Position numbers and translations under genes: made by a program. Below the pieces are notes generated by a model. That model was not told the DNA's origin and made no database searches. It saw nothing but the letters and a program-made list of their open reading frames with translations. From the NCBI GenBank assembly GCA_019843655.1, contig JACDQD010000006.1, positions 25,128,246 through 25,192,245 on the forward strand: a stretch of 64,000 bases of DNA. Reading direction: 5' to 3'. This DNA comes from Lethocerus indicus (taxonomy: Eukaryota; Arthropoda; Insecta; Hemiptera; Belostomatidae). Each line of letters opens with the position of its first letter. Within the stretch, counting starts at the first letter, position 1. This document shows positions 48,448-61,918 of the stretch, one piece after another.

Positions 48448-51400
48448 TTAATCAATTTTAACAGTAGAATATATTTTTCGGACAAATATCGATGTTCCAA
48501 CGTAACCCACAGTGCCACACATCAGTCCCAAAGCAATTGAAAAGAGAGCCATGTAGTCAAAGTAAAAGGCAGTTTGAAACAAGCCATACATTCTGAAATA
48601 AGAAATGCACATGTAAATAGTTTTGAATCCAAAAATTCACCTGTCCAACAACAACAAGAAATAAAACAATATGGATCCATACAATGACCAAAACAACAAA
48701 TTGTATACCCCCATAAATTGTATACCTCTAATAAAATAAGGAAATACTGTATAATTAAGCGATTTTAATCTGCATTAAAATTATTTAGTCATAAAGAGAG
48801 AATTACACACACATACACAAGATGATTCAAGTTTAAAGTCAATTACAAAATATTTTAAAACAATCAAGAATCAACAGCTGAATAAATATATATATGAGTT
48901 GACATCAATCAGTTAAATGCAGGTTATGAGAAAACCTATGAATCTACATAACCGGAATGTGTACACATACACTATTATACTATATTCAATACATGAGAGA
49001 AGATTTATGTCTATATCACATCTAGACTATCAGTCATGTAAAATGATAACACCAAAAGTTATTTGGACAGATCTCATAAGTGGTCACAAAGCTTCCTTAT
49101 CAGTCTACACTTCTAATCCTAATACAAGTTATCCTACATCAAATCTTATAACTGTGAACACAATCTTTTACTTACTTTGTTTTAAAAAAGAAGTAATAAA
49201 ACGAATAAACGTAAACATAACCGGCTGTAGAAGCTGCAGCCAAGAAACTTGTCCACTGCCTGCAACACAATATTAATTTCTGAATCATACATTTCATATC
49301 ACTCAATAAGAAAAAATAACTCATAGTGTAAAATTTTTATTAAGTTTTTAATAAATTAATATAAATATAAAATTTACTATAAATTATAATTGACATAATG
49401 TACAATGTACTGTATAATCATACATACCACCTATAATCTTCAGCATTCAGCAAAAAGTAAGTGCAAACAATTGTGACACAAACAGTCACTATAATTAATA
49501 TGAGAAACACTAGCAACATAAATCCATAAACATAATAAATCTTGTAGGCCCAAAATGAGGTAAAGATAAAATACCTGCAACAATAAAAAAACATCTCATA
49601 GGATATACTGAATGCAGTTACTTTACAAATGTAGTCAATACATTTTTTTTCATTCACTCAACAAAAAGAATTTCGTCATTAAACTTACAATATCCTCACC
49701 TCACCGACAATTGTCATGCTGTTGATAATGTTTTTAGCTAGTCTGTTTGTGACTTACATTTCGATGAAAATAGATCCAAAAGGAAGTATACCACCCAGGA
49801 GTACAATGACAGCGGGTTCCATAAACCATTTCTTTTCCGGTATCGGACGCGGTACAGCGTTGACACGGCACGGACAGTCGTTCTGACCGGACAGATTCCG
49901 GCCCAACACAGTGCCGACAAGAGTCAGAGGAAGGATCACAAACAGGCATATGCAAGTTACAACAACCTTAAACAAAAAGTCAAATTCAATTCTTTCCATC
50001 TGGTTAATTGTGGTCAAAAGACGATGATAAAGAAAGAAACAAGAGCAAACAAAAAGAAAGTATAACATACAGTAAACAGTTCTTGTCAATCACATTTTGT
50101 ATCCCAATTTTAAAGAACATAAAATAATAAATAATAATAATAATAATAATAATAAATTAATAATAAAATAGATAGACTAAAATAGATAAAATAGAATAGA
50201 TTCTTTCCTCGTTCTAAATAATATACGGACTATAATTTTGGAAAAGAATCCGAAACTAACTTGGATCTTGTGCTAATCTGTTAACCCGTTGCCGCACACT
50301 TTTTATTCGACGATGTCGCTCAGAAACACGCTTTTTTTTTTCAATTGTTTATGGCTGCCAGATGAAATCGATTGTAACTTGTATATTTGGAAGTGAAAAT
50401 TATCACATTTGACCACAGTTTTTGCAAAAAAACTGTCGACGGCTGTAACCGTCATTTGCTCATCATGTCATTTCGCACTAACGCTGTTCTTTATTTATCA
50501 ATTAAAATGTGCACGATGGCTATAGCCGTCATTTACGGCAACGGGTTAAAAGGCAAAACCAGTAACTGGGAATGTGTTTCATTGTTTGCGTGAATAATTT
50601 TGTCATTATACACTACACAGCAAATAAAATCAATACTGTAAAAATGAATTTCCTAAAACTGTTCATAATTGATTGAAAACAGTATAAAATAAACAAGGTA
50701 ACAGAAAATCAATATTTTACTACTACCTTTCAATACTTTGAAAATATTTTGAATTTTCATAATGAAATTTTGTATTGTACAGCCATGGATTAGTCCATGG
50801 CTCCATTTAACTATGACACAACCTGAAAACTGGTGGTGGTTTGTTCATGATTTTAATTATAGACCCATCGCCAAAGACAAAAGTGATTCAACTGTTTTGC
50901 ATAAGGCCATACAGTTAAAATATATTGTTGCCACAAGAAATATATCTTTCAATCTCTGTAATTACAGCAATTATAATGAGTAATTGAGATAAAGTTTTTT
51001 TAAGCTTCACTATCAGAAGAATTTGAGACTATTAATTGGAGAAAGTAGGGTGGCATAGAAATTATATATCAGCCAATATTTTAGACAAGAAAATGAAATA
51101 TACAAAATTTACCACCCAGGAAAATCTCTATATTACGTATAAATGGCCTGCAATAAATTCTCTGCCATGAATAAGTGTCATTACACTGACAATATTTCAT
51201 ATTAAACTTCATATAACTAATTAAGCAATATTGATAGAAACAGTTTTACAACAAACTGTAATTAGCAATTCTACAGTACCTTAAGTTTGGTTCATAGGAC
51301 TAAGACAAAACTACAGTTCATAAAAAAAGAATTACACCTGAATTATTTGCACCACATCTTATTGTAGGACATTACTGCTCAGTACTTTAATTGAAGACGC

Positions 51401-54400
51401 TAATTACCATAGTGCCAAAAGGTATGGCCCTGGAGGCATGATAATAAATGGCAATGAAATTGATGAAGAATGCAGTTCCGCAGACTAAAGCAGGCAGAAG
51501 GAATGCTGACAGCAGCATCTGTTTAATCCACAATTTGCCTCCCAGTCTAGCATAGAGTCCCCCTCCTGTGTAGCCATTAATAGGTGACGTTGCCGCATAT
51601 ACAAATATAGCAGTACTCAACAAGGAACCCCGCCTGCCAAACAAAAATAATATATGAAGCACGGAATCATTGCATGCAATAAGTTGGCTTTAAAAAACTA
51701 ACAATTAACAACAGTCCCTGATACATGCACAGGAATGTACAATTGAATGTACATATAATTATAAAATATTTTCCATTCATCAATTTATTTGAGAACAACA
51801 ATAAATATGACAAAAAATGAGTTCAATTAAATCCTAAATTAGAATGGTACAATAAATTAACTCATCAGCATAAACTAAATGTTTTGATTGTCAAGAATAT
51901 TTTTACTTCTAATATTCATAGATATTCACGTGAATGTAGTTTGGCATATGTTTATTATTATTAAGCACTAATATGTTCCTGTGGAGTTTAGGAACCTCAA
52001 GACATAATTAATGAATCAAGGGTTGGTGAATATGCAGCTAATTAAAAAAACAAATGAATTTAATTGGGATTACCAATGATATTTCCAGTCTGAGATATGC
52101 TCTTTATACATGTGACCACAATTTTAATATCTAAAAATGGGCAATGAAAGATATCAGTAACAACATAATCTGACATCTAACTTAGATCAGTAATATTAAA
52201 AACTCATTAAATTATGACTTTATTTTTTAATTGTATAAATAATAATACTTACTCTGTATAAAGTTCACCAAGTATAGCAATAATAATAACAGCAAAAGTC
52301 ACAAAAGTGACCTGATAACCAGCACCTATCATGGCAGAAAACAGCATAGGATGGCTAGCTGGTCTAAATACATCACCGTGCACCTGTTTCCAACCGTACT
52401 CATCACCCAAGTCTTTCTCCTAAGAACAGTTATTGAAAAGGAGTTAAAAGAATGGACCAATAACTATGCACTCACATTGAATTTAGGGAAGTCAAATCAT
52501 AATTTAAAAGGCAAAAATATAACTACTTACCATGTCGTCTAAATCATCATCTTTACTGTAGCGAGCGTAATCCTTTCTCAATGTTCTCATAAGGATCATG
52601 GAAACCAATCCAACCAAAAATATAACCATCATAAAGCTGTTAAATATGCTGAACCAATGTATCTGAAAAAGACATTCAATGATTCTACTGTTTAGTTTAC
52701 ATTAAGAAGTGCATTTCTCAATATGAAAAAAAATACACACAGAGATAATATGGATCTATATGTTATATTTTTTAAAGTAGAGAAATAGATCCTTCATGTT
52801 CTGAATTAAGAAGTGAAACAACAGTTAGTGAATTTCAGAGATTAATGGACGCACTCACCCTGTGCTGAAAAAAATTAGGATCAAGATATTTGTCAAATCT
52901 GTCTTCAAACTTTATGTTTGAAGGATGCCAGTTGACCTCGTAAGTGAATTGTATTTTTGCACCATTCTCCAGTTCAGTTTTACTCTCTGAGGTCAGGTTG
53001 ACGTCAACAATGTATTTTCCATTGTACCCAATATCAAATTTCTTGTGAGTCCATATGTAATAACTAGTCTGTGAACCGGCATTGTCTTCAAAACCACCAA
53101 CAATACCTGATAAAGAACAAAATAGTTTCATAATATAAATTATTACCAATAAAATTCAAAACTAAAATATAGTGAATAGATTGCATCAGCTATAAAACAT
53201 ACATACCCCAGATTGGCAAGTCATCTATATACATTTGATACCAATAATGGTTCTTAACAGCATAGATAAAAGCCTTAAGTTTCTCCTCATCAAGTTGTAT
53301 CTCACAATAGACAGTACGAGATATGTCAGCTGGAATAAAACCGAAGGACACATTATTTTTCAAGTCGATTTATAATTGTATTAAAGTAGAGGCAGAAATT
53401 TTATTTTTGCAACCTGAAACTTGATAATTTTACACTTACATCTAAATTCAATGTCAAGCCCACTAAAATCGAGTTCGACGCCTTGTAAAGCTTCGCCGAG
53501 GGTTTCATGGTAATGATTAATCCGCTCTTTGTGGCCTCTGCAGAAGGGAAGGGAAAAGTATGTGTAGGTCTCCTGTCTGTTGTGGTAGGGGCCGACTGTG
53601 TTCATCCATAGGACAACTTCATCATTCTGAGTGTACTGCAAATTGAAAATCAATAAATTGTAACAAATTCTTTGTAGGAAACTTATTGCAAATTACAACT
53701 CAATATAATTAAACTCTTTAAATCATATACGCTCCAAAGGAACATACTGTGAGGCTTCACATGTTCATTAATCAATGTCCCCTTCTCTAAAATGATCTAA
53801 AAACGTTGACTGAATACTACTTTCGAGAAATTAAGTGCGGTAAACTTTGTTGAAGATGAATATTAACATAACAGATGAAGCAGGACATTGTGGAAACAAC
53901 AAGAATGAAATACTACAAGATAAGTAAAAACTTGGTGTTAATTTCAAACTGGTTTTGATAAAGTAACATATATCATCATGGGCTAAAGTTGTTTCTTACA
54001 TTATTGAAATAAAGCACTACTTAGAAAATGATGGAACATGAACAATACCACTCCTTCCAAATGTCATGCATTTCTACTTCTCTAGATATATATAAATTAT
54101 TAGGTCATGTGAAATATTTGAGCACATGATTCTTTGAATGCGGTGAAATTTAGAAACCATTAAAATGGAATGATATCAGCATAACAGCCTCTTTAACATG
54201 GAAAATCAGGACTTGTAAAAATGGGCAGAGTAAGACCATGAGAAAGTAATCACCTATTCTTTTATCAAATTCAGGGGAATGATGTGTACAATAAAAAACA
54301 CATGGAGAACAGAAATACTAACTGAAACAATTCTAGTTAAGTTATTCTGAAGCTGAAGTTATCGTTATATGGCATGCCCTTTATAAAGGTTGCTACAAGG

Positions 54401-55055
54401 TTATTATTACAGATGACATTTAATATTTCTTTAAGGATATAAATTAGTAATAATAATGATAATATTAATGTCATTTACATAACAGGTACTAAAGGAATGT
54501 TTTAAATTTTGGGACTTTATTGGAAGAGTAATACAAATCAATAGAATAGTAATTAATGTTACCACATAAATGTTTATTTCTTGGCTATGTGCATTTCAAA
54601 TAATAGTGAACGGCCAAAATATTATTTTAGGAACTTGTTAAACGTGATGAAATAACTAGAACACAACATAAGCAGGATCTCATTCATCACAACAAAATTA
54701 CTAATTGTTAAGGTTAAGCTCTCGTTAAATTGCAGACCCTCAATCTCTCTTGCTCATTTTAGTAATCAGGAATGCTTCGATAATAAGTAAAGAAGAGTTT
54801 TATTATATTAGAAAACTTAATAAGCGTTAACAAATTGTCGCTGACGTGAGCAATGGATCACACATAAACCAAGCACCTACAGACCTAACACATAATTTAC
54901 TCCAATCGCAGGGCATACACAGTTATAATATAAACATAAAGCAGTGATTTTTAAATATTAAACACAATCATAGGACTTACAATGTGAGTATGTTCGTTGC
55001 CACCCACTATATATACAAACGACAATACCACTATAAGTATACTACAGGACTTCAT
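48448..55055 (-). CDS. TM9SF3: TM9SF3-type nonaspanin (nine-pass membrane protein), complete
   Basis: Golgi/endosomal membrane protein of the nonaspanin family, implicated in sorting of membrane proteins. Eleven coding exons in order: 55055-54981, 53635-53440, 53329-53207, 53106-52859, 52662-52531, 52419-52253, 51633-51408, 49966-49758, 49574-49428, 49259-49176, 48592-48448. All junctions are GT-AG and in frame, giving 583 aa, close to the vertebrate TM9SF3 length. A signal peptide (1-19) is followed by a lumenal domain with [30 protein letters not shown] and [17 protein letters not shown], then nine membrane segments from about 217 on, with [40 protein letters not shown] and [13 protein letters not shown]. 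The C-terminus KID fits the KxD Golgi-retention signal. These blocks are specific for the TM9SF3 subgroup. A MITE lies in intron 7. Confidence 0.96.
50122..50156. repeat. (AAT)n microsatellite
   Basis: About eleven AAT-type units with one early interruption, in TM9SF3 intron 7. Confidence 0.85.
50281..50549. mobile_element. piggyBac-like MITE in TM9SF3 intron 7
   Basis: TTAA (50281-50284) then CCCGTTGCCG (50285-50294); at the other end CGGCAACGGG (50536-50545) then TTAA (50546-50549). This gives perfect 10-bp terminal inverted repeats, a TTAA target-site duplication and a 261-bp body without coding capacity. TTAA duplication is the hallmark of piggyBac-superfamily elements. Subterminally, GGCTGTAACCGTCATT and GGCTATAGCCGTCATT form an imperfect direct repeat. 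Confidence 0.82.
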
Positions 55056-58000
55056 GATGGTTGATCATACACACTTCCGAGCTTATTTATATGATAAAAA
55101 TTCGTTTTCTAAGTAAAACGTATATCCATTTTTTATTCTAAAGAGATAAATAAGTGCATGAACACCGATAGGGCCAAACACGTAAGCAGTGATGTGTTCC
55201 CGAAATATCAGCAATTTGAAATGTCCCTCAGTCGCACATCATGACAGTTAATAACTTTTTTGAGTGGTAATAAATAAAATAAATATTCCATGAAATATAA
55301 ATTTCAAATTCATGAAAACACGCCAATTTTAATTTTTTAAAGCATTCTTTTGCCCATACATTTTAAGTTTCGTATTGCAGATAAAACAAAGGACAACATT
55401 CGGACTGAAGAAACTTCATTATTTAATAATATATTAATCTTTTTATTAGTGTTAAATTTGTAATTATTCGTAAGTTTTCATTCGTATTTCCGCCGATAAT
55501 AATAACGAATATAAATGATCTAGGGCTCGTTCAGGATTGGCCAACCTGATCCAAAATGGGTAGTATAATAACAAACAAACAAAGGTAGCTGCTTTAATTC
55601 TAGTAAAGTGGCGTCTTGAAATGGTCATTGTCTGTTACATGTGATTTATACTTTGTTTCTTGTAGTCCGACGTGAATAAACTGTCCGATTTTATCCGTAT
55701 AAAATCTAACGCCACTAATTCTTCCGTTCGAACCGGAGAGTCAAGAGAATTGAACGAGGTGAGCACACAAAATGTACATTGGACGTTTATTAGATATATT
55801 GTCCGGACCTTTGCCGTTTCCGAATCTCTTATTGTTATCAAGTGAAAGTCCCTTTATAAATTGGGATGTTTTAAAATTGGGCGGTTCGTCCGTCGACCTT
55901 GAATTCAAATTTCGATTAACGGTATAGTTCCCCTTCTTAAAAACAGATCGCTCGCACGGCCGATCATAAAATATCCGACCGATTCCGACCCGCGACAGTC
56001 GGCAACGCGACGGGACGGGACGCCCGACCTATTCTAGGCATTGAACTGAAATTATTTATTCATGAAAATGCCCCCATAAAAAAGCCTCGTGAATTATACG
56101 TTCACTTCAGAATATATCACCGATAAATGCGCTTGACAAGTCAAACACACCGGTAATATTTTTAGATTACTCAACAATGAAGATTATGTATCGAAGGACT
56201 ATAAAATAACTGTTGGTATTAAAAGGAACATGACAATTTGTCTTACTTTTTAATGCTGTAATTTTATTAAATAATTGAACCTCTTTGTCTTTTGACAGCC
56301 TATTATCTGCAATTATATCTCGTTACATTATGAGCGATCAATACCTACAAATTGTGTCATTTTGTAATAGTAATAAATAAGAATAGGAAAATATAGTGTT
56401 CTGAGGAAAGGTGTAGTACACAGTGTTTCCAGCAATAGGTGCAGGTGGCTACTAGTTAGGGGGTAAAGCCTCCTCATCGACATCGTGTGACCTTGATGCA
56501 CTAGTTTACTACAAGTTTGCAACAAGTCATTTCGTTTTGTTCTGTTTTTTTATAGTGCCTTGTCTGTAATCGCATGAATCTAGTTACATTTAAGCGCTGC
56601 GACTGGAGATGCACGATTTCTTCCAGTGCTGTAAATGCGCCGATCTTGTTCGCACGGTACACTTCCAGATGCAAGTATCATTCTCTGAAAACACAAAAGA
56701 GCGTATCCACAAATAGACGGAACACGGGTGTATCTGTATATTGTGTGACTAATCGAAACGCTTACTGGCAAGTGACCAGAGCGACCGGTTGGCTGTGATT
56801 CATTTCAGGTGTTAAAAAGAAAGGCCTGCAGGCTGTGGAGCAGTTTATTCTCGTCCTTTATTAGCTCATAATTTATAACTTATACTTCGAAACTGCCTAT
56901 TGACATTTTTATGTTTTACTTTTCTCCTTATTATCAACACCAAAAGGCTACTAGCCTTGCATGGAAATTGTTAGTGCACCATAGGAGTGTAAATATCTCC
57001 AGTGTCCCTATTTATACATAGTGCATGTACGCATATTTATATTAGGTATGTATAGGTACACAATATAAATATGTATAAATGCACAAATCTATACATTTTA
57101 AGAGGAAAACACTTGGTAAATTAATTCGTTATTCGTCATTTGTTACAGTGTTGACCAGTTGAATTTTGAATAGTTATCTCAAATCCAAGGCCACTTTCTT
57201 TTACTATTGCGTCTCGCGAAGTGGTCGTTATCGCACTCTTCAGTGCACTGGCCACCGTTTATGTTTTATTCCGGTTCAATTGTACTCTCCGAAGGAAGTA
57301 ATTGACTCAATTTAATGAGCGATATCGCCGATGACCGCTGTAGAGCGAGGTTGACCGACGAAACTGTCATTCCCCTGCGACTCTCCTACTTGGTGCGATC
57401 TCGCATTTTGCGCAAACCGTCAACGATAAAAACAATTTCTTACCGATTCTGTTGGACTATTTATTGTATATTGTACGTTTAACGAAAGTTAGTCACGCTT
57501 GGCGATTGCACACCGTTTATAAAGTAATAATTACTCTGTACAGAGAGGCGTCGCGCTACGATCCAGTGAACATAGTACCGCGTTCGGAAAGAAAGGAGCG
57601 ATCGCTTATAAATCATCCAGGACAAAATGAATTAAAACAGATATAATTTCCGTTTCCGCTGGAAATTGCGTCTACATTTTTCTCATCACTAACTATCCCG
57701 ATGTGCCTATTTTCTTTTTATTTGAGAGCGGACAACTTATATTTTGTTTTATTTTCAACCGTCGTCTAAATATTGTTATATAAGTCTGCAGTTTTATTCT
57801 TATATAAGAAAGTTGGCCCTCTATCATGTCTGATATAGTTGTACAAAACATATATTCCACGGAACCACAGAACCCTAAAATAATACTGTTTATAGAATGC
57901 CTTTTTTTATCATTTATTATGTTTTGACTGTCTACCCAATAATATTCAACAGGTCTCCACGATGTCGCCTAGAAAGGCGCATTTACCGTTACCGGTCTTG

Positions 58001-58747
58001 TGTAGACAATTGTCTACGCAAATTGAATAGATCCCTGGGGTCGAATAAACGCCTGGGTTTTTCGGGGCTCGGTCATGACATATACGGCGAGGGGTTGGCG
58101 GCGGGGGGGGGGACACAATGGTTATACAAAAACCTGTACACGTACGGAACCCATCAGGTAGTCGAAGGGTTTTTTGGCGTGCGTGCTGGATGGGTGCGCG
58201 CGTCCGTGCGAGTGTCCCGGACGGATGTTGATGATGAGTGGGACTTTGGGGGGAGTGGGGAGGTGGTACGATCTGCAAGGCTCCTGCCCCGAACACGTGT
58301 GTTGAATTATCTGCGGGCGTTTCATAACCCCGGTAAACGCTTTGTTTTGCAAAATGAAACAAATGTTTTGGGAAGAGAAAAATTTTCTGGCTTCATTTGT
58401 TATCGTATGTTAAATACACAGGAATTGGATTCAAATTTCATATTCGGGAACGGGGGGGGGGCAAAATAGTTCACTCCTTCAAGTGGGCAAGAATTTAAAA
58501 AGTTGTTCATGCAACAACCTGAAACGTATATTTAATGTTGGAAATGGATTATTCGCGTCATACAGTCATCACTGTCGCATTTTCATAAACCAACTTGGTA
58601 CATAAGTAAGTTCTAGGGCCAGAAGCCACTATTGGTTAACGCGCCCCTTCAAGGGGAAAAAACCAATCATCGGGTATATTCATTTTGTATATGTCCTGCT
58701 GACCACGACCTGGTATTGTTCCAAGTAGATTTGTGCGCATTAGTCGC

Positions 58748-58751
<4 letters not shown>
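55056..58751. other. Upstream of TM9SF3; no gene recognised
   Basis: The TM9SF3 promoter should lie just above 55055 on the minus strand. A GC-rich patch is at 55.9-56.0 kb. The longest open frame of the window (57897-58469, plus, 190 codons) is here but crosses a G11 run, has no domain and is probably chance. Confidence 0.45.

Positions 58752-58806
<55 letters not shown>
58752..58806. repeat. (TA)n microsatellite
   Basis: About 27 uninterrupted TA units. Confidence 0.97.
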
Positions 58807-58809
<3 letters not shown>

Positions 58810-61743
58810 ACAATTCGGAAATCCCTGTTGGCTAGTGGGCCTATTTTTACCTTAGCGAAACGGCCGGTGTAGGTCGGGTCAAGTCGCCCTAGGGCGCCGC
58901 GAATCACCGCCGTTGCGGCCCGTTAATAGTGCGGTACAGAAAATGCGATATCCGCAATTGTGAATTCAGTGAAATGTACAGGCGGATGAAAATTCTGGGA
59001 TTTGCTCGTGTCCGGCCGGTGGCTTTGGTGTTGCTGGGGATGGGGGCTGAGGTGAAGCTGGCTCAGATAAGGCGACCGGATGTCTGATGACGGCCGCGAG
59101 TGAACCACAGCGCAATTGTGTAAGTCACGGCGGTATCTCCCCCAATGCGGATTATAACGATTCAGTAAACGGGAATTACAAATGAACACTTGTGACTTCC
59201 AAGCGAGCATGATCAAACCGTCGGAGGCTCCAGCGCCCGCCCCAGCTCCCTCTTTCAGCTGGCTGTTGTTACTAAAAATAGGATGCTATTATTTGAAAGT
59301 ATTAATTGTTATCGACTTCGCGACGGCCTTTATTTGCGTTCGATTGTTTTGTATCTTTTTGGTACTGCAACTATTGCAAATTAAATTACGACGCGCTATA
59401 TTTTATAAATGTATAACGCTCGCCTCTAGTCTCACGTTTAATATACGCTGGATGAAGACGACTTTCAGCATAAACATGAAATGTCTACGGTTCTACTAAT
59501 ATTCTTTTTTTCATGTTCGTCCCGAATGTGTCGTTTCTCGTTTCCCGCAGTATTGCGGTTGGAAAATACTAATCGGGCGTTGTTTCGTCGAGGACCTGTC
59601 CGTGCGGCGTAGGGCGTATCCGGTGGACGGGATTTACGGCCATACAGGAACCGAAAATTGTTTTGTCCGTGGGACCGGATGTGGCCCTAGGGCCCGGTGA
59701 GTAATATACAGCTAGAACGAATGGTATTGTAGTTAGAGAGAGGGCTCAGGTATACTGGCGGTAGGGTTTTTTTTTGTTGTGCTATTGGACAAGTGCGTGC
59801 TGTATTTAGTGAAACCTAGGGGCCCCTCTCGGTAACAGCTGGCCTGTATAAACAGGCCCATCCCCCTCGGTCCTGGGGCTGGCACTCAGGCAAAAGCTAT
59901 TAACCCGCTTCTACACTCACTAACTATTCTGACATTTGCCCTTTTCAAAATGTTATCTTTATTGCCGTTATCCAAACCAAATCCATCGTTTTAACGCGAA
60001 ATGATTTATATTGCTATTTTATTTCAGCAAATGCGCTCTCATTGAGTAGCTTTAAATTCTTTGTTTATACGCTATATCCTGATCGGTATTTTAATTTACG
60101 CTTGTTTATCATTTTACAGTACAACTGTAAGGTCGAACACTAATAAGCAATTTTCCTCCACCTTCACATTTGAATCGGGAATAACACCACTGTATTCTTA
60201 GTTGCTCATCTCGTAATGTGGAGATCGATCGGGTTCTAAAAAAATTTCGGCAGATATAGGCCGATACACACAGTATCGAAAAAATAAACAAGTTATAAAT
60301 TCAGCCCGAGGAATTTTTGTTTCCGACTGTATTACAAACACACTTAATATCGTAGTATATTTTTATGCTTGTGTTTTTTCTTTATTTGTATTTCAGGGCT
60401 CAATGAGGTTGTTCGGTTTTTCGTTGTTGAAAATAAACTTGTAAATTTTGTATTAAACGATGAACAATTGCATCGTGCATGCACCATGACTTCCGACCGA
60501 TATATCTTGATGTTGATGGAGACAGCAAGATTAGATCTGGGGAACAAATATCGCGGGAGATAATTATTAACAAATACTAGCGTGTTAACAAAAAATGTAT
60601 CGTTTATTTAGTAAAACTGTAGGTTCTTAACGAAACCATTAATGGGACTGGTGGGTCGAATAAGACAGTGTAATGTATTTATCTCGTTTTTTTATTTTTT
60701 ATTATTGATGCAAGGGAAAAATCTATTTCAATCAAAAAAAGTATCAAAAAAATCTATACGATGATGGGGCCTTATAGAAGTAAGGAATCGGCTATTCGTA
60801 GTCGTTTAAAAAGAATGGAAAGCGGGCAGGACAATACGCGCTGGTGTCGAAGAGGAGCTGCGAAGGAGGGGGGAGAGGATAGGTCCCCGTCATGTGGTTT
60901 TTACGCAGCAACCGCTGCATCACGGAGAAGTTACAGTTTATATTGGAAGCGAGGTGCTGCCGGCAGTGGTGGGGCGGGCCGGAGGAGTCCCCGGCTTGGC
61001 CCGTTGGGACGAGGAGAAAGAGGAAGACCGAGAGAAAGAAGGAGAAGAAGAAGGAGAGAGAGGTAGATAGAGGTGTGCGTGTGGGTGCGAGAGAGAGAGC
61101 GAATGAGAAGCGGTCGTTTGGAGGGGATTGGTGGGAGTGGCCGAGGGATAGGAAGAGACAAGCTAGAGGGAGAGAGAGGGAGGGAGAGAGAGTGTGATGG
61201 TGAGAGAGAGAAAGAGAGAGAGCGAGGAGGGGAGGGGAGGGGCAGGGGCGAACGTGTGCAGAGAGATGGAAAGTGACTAACAGAGTTTGTTGGTTGGGGG
61301 AGTGACTGCAACTGCAAGTTTAAGGACAATGACTCCCCAACACTACTACTATACCTTAATACACCGGTTCTTATACTTAATAGTCCCAGGACACACCTCT
61401 CGTTCTGTTCTCTACTTTAGATTATCCATGCCCACAATATTAACAGAAATAAAATATTTATACGAATACAAAATTCACATGTTTTTACGACGAAATCATT
61501 ATTGAGTAAGTATGGAACAGTTCTTCGTGTTCTATAATCGGCGGCGGATTGCAACTTTGATTTGATATAAGAGTATACTAAAGTTCGCATAACTGCAATA
61601 GTTATTAAGTTCGTGTTTATGTCGGTATTATAGGATACTTAGAGGTAATAAAGGAGACCTGGATGTGTATGTTTTAAAGTAGCAATATATCGAACACTTT
61701 CAGTTGACAATATTATACTAAGAACGAAATAAAATTAGTTTAG
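58807..61743. other. No gene recognised; purine-rich tract within
   Basis: Mixed-composition DNA with no domain-bearing frame. The plus-strand frames at 60761-61197 translate to Arg/Glu-rich low complexity because of the GA-rich tract and are not good gene candidates. Confidence 0.45.
61011..61240. repeat. GA-rich (GAGAGA) low-complexity tract
   Basis: A 230-bp, strongly purine-biased plus strand with many GAGAG words. Such tracts can be GAGA-factor or H-DNA sites; no promoter or transcript can be tied to this one. Confidence 0.85.
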
Positions 61744-61918
61744 AATACCTGTTTTTTGGTCTTTTGCTAGACCGGTTTCGGCCGTGCAGTGAGGATGCCT
61801 AAAAAACATCCAAAGTGCCAAAGTGACTAACACCGCTACTGAAGATGGCGAGCAGCCGAAACCGGTCTAGCAAAAGACCAAACCTGCGAGAGGAGACAGA
61901 AACACGACGAAATCTACG
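61744..61918. mobile_element. Foldback hammerhead-family element with intact ribozyme
   Basis: Starts AATACCTGTTTTTTGGTCTT and ends GACGAAATCTACGAC. A 28-bp perfect inverted repeat (61755-61782 with 61855-61882) makes it a hairpin; the loop holds the AAAAAACATCCAAAGTGCCA block and the 5' half of the ribozyme. The left arm duplicates the ribozyme 3' half in opposite orientation. Confidence 0.85.
61835..61871 (+). ncRNA. Type I hammerhead ribozyme motif, all core positions intact
   Basis: GCTA (61835-61838), CTGAAGA (61839-61845), TGGCGAGCAGCC (61846-61857, stem II GGC/GCC), GAA (61858-61860), ACCGGT (61861-61866), C (61867), TAGC (61868-61871). It is identical over 37 nt to the copy at 8128-8164, although flanking sequence differs. 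Confidence 0.72.

Noticed and set aside
58002..58017. 16-bp perfect palindrome GTAGACAATTGTCTAC
   Set aside because: Isolated, no flanking duplications or second copy; short palindromes of this size are expected occasionally in 64 kb.
57897..58469. 190-codon open frame, the longest in the window
   Set aside because: It spans homopolymer G runs, has an overlapping 138-codon frame on the other strand, no domain or splice context, and biased composition. Treated as chance.
60761..61329. Arg/Glu-rich and Ser/Leu/Pro-rich frames
   Set aside because: They are translations of the GA-rich low-complexity tract on the two strands.
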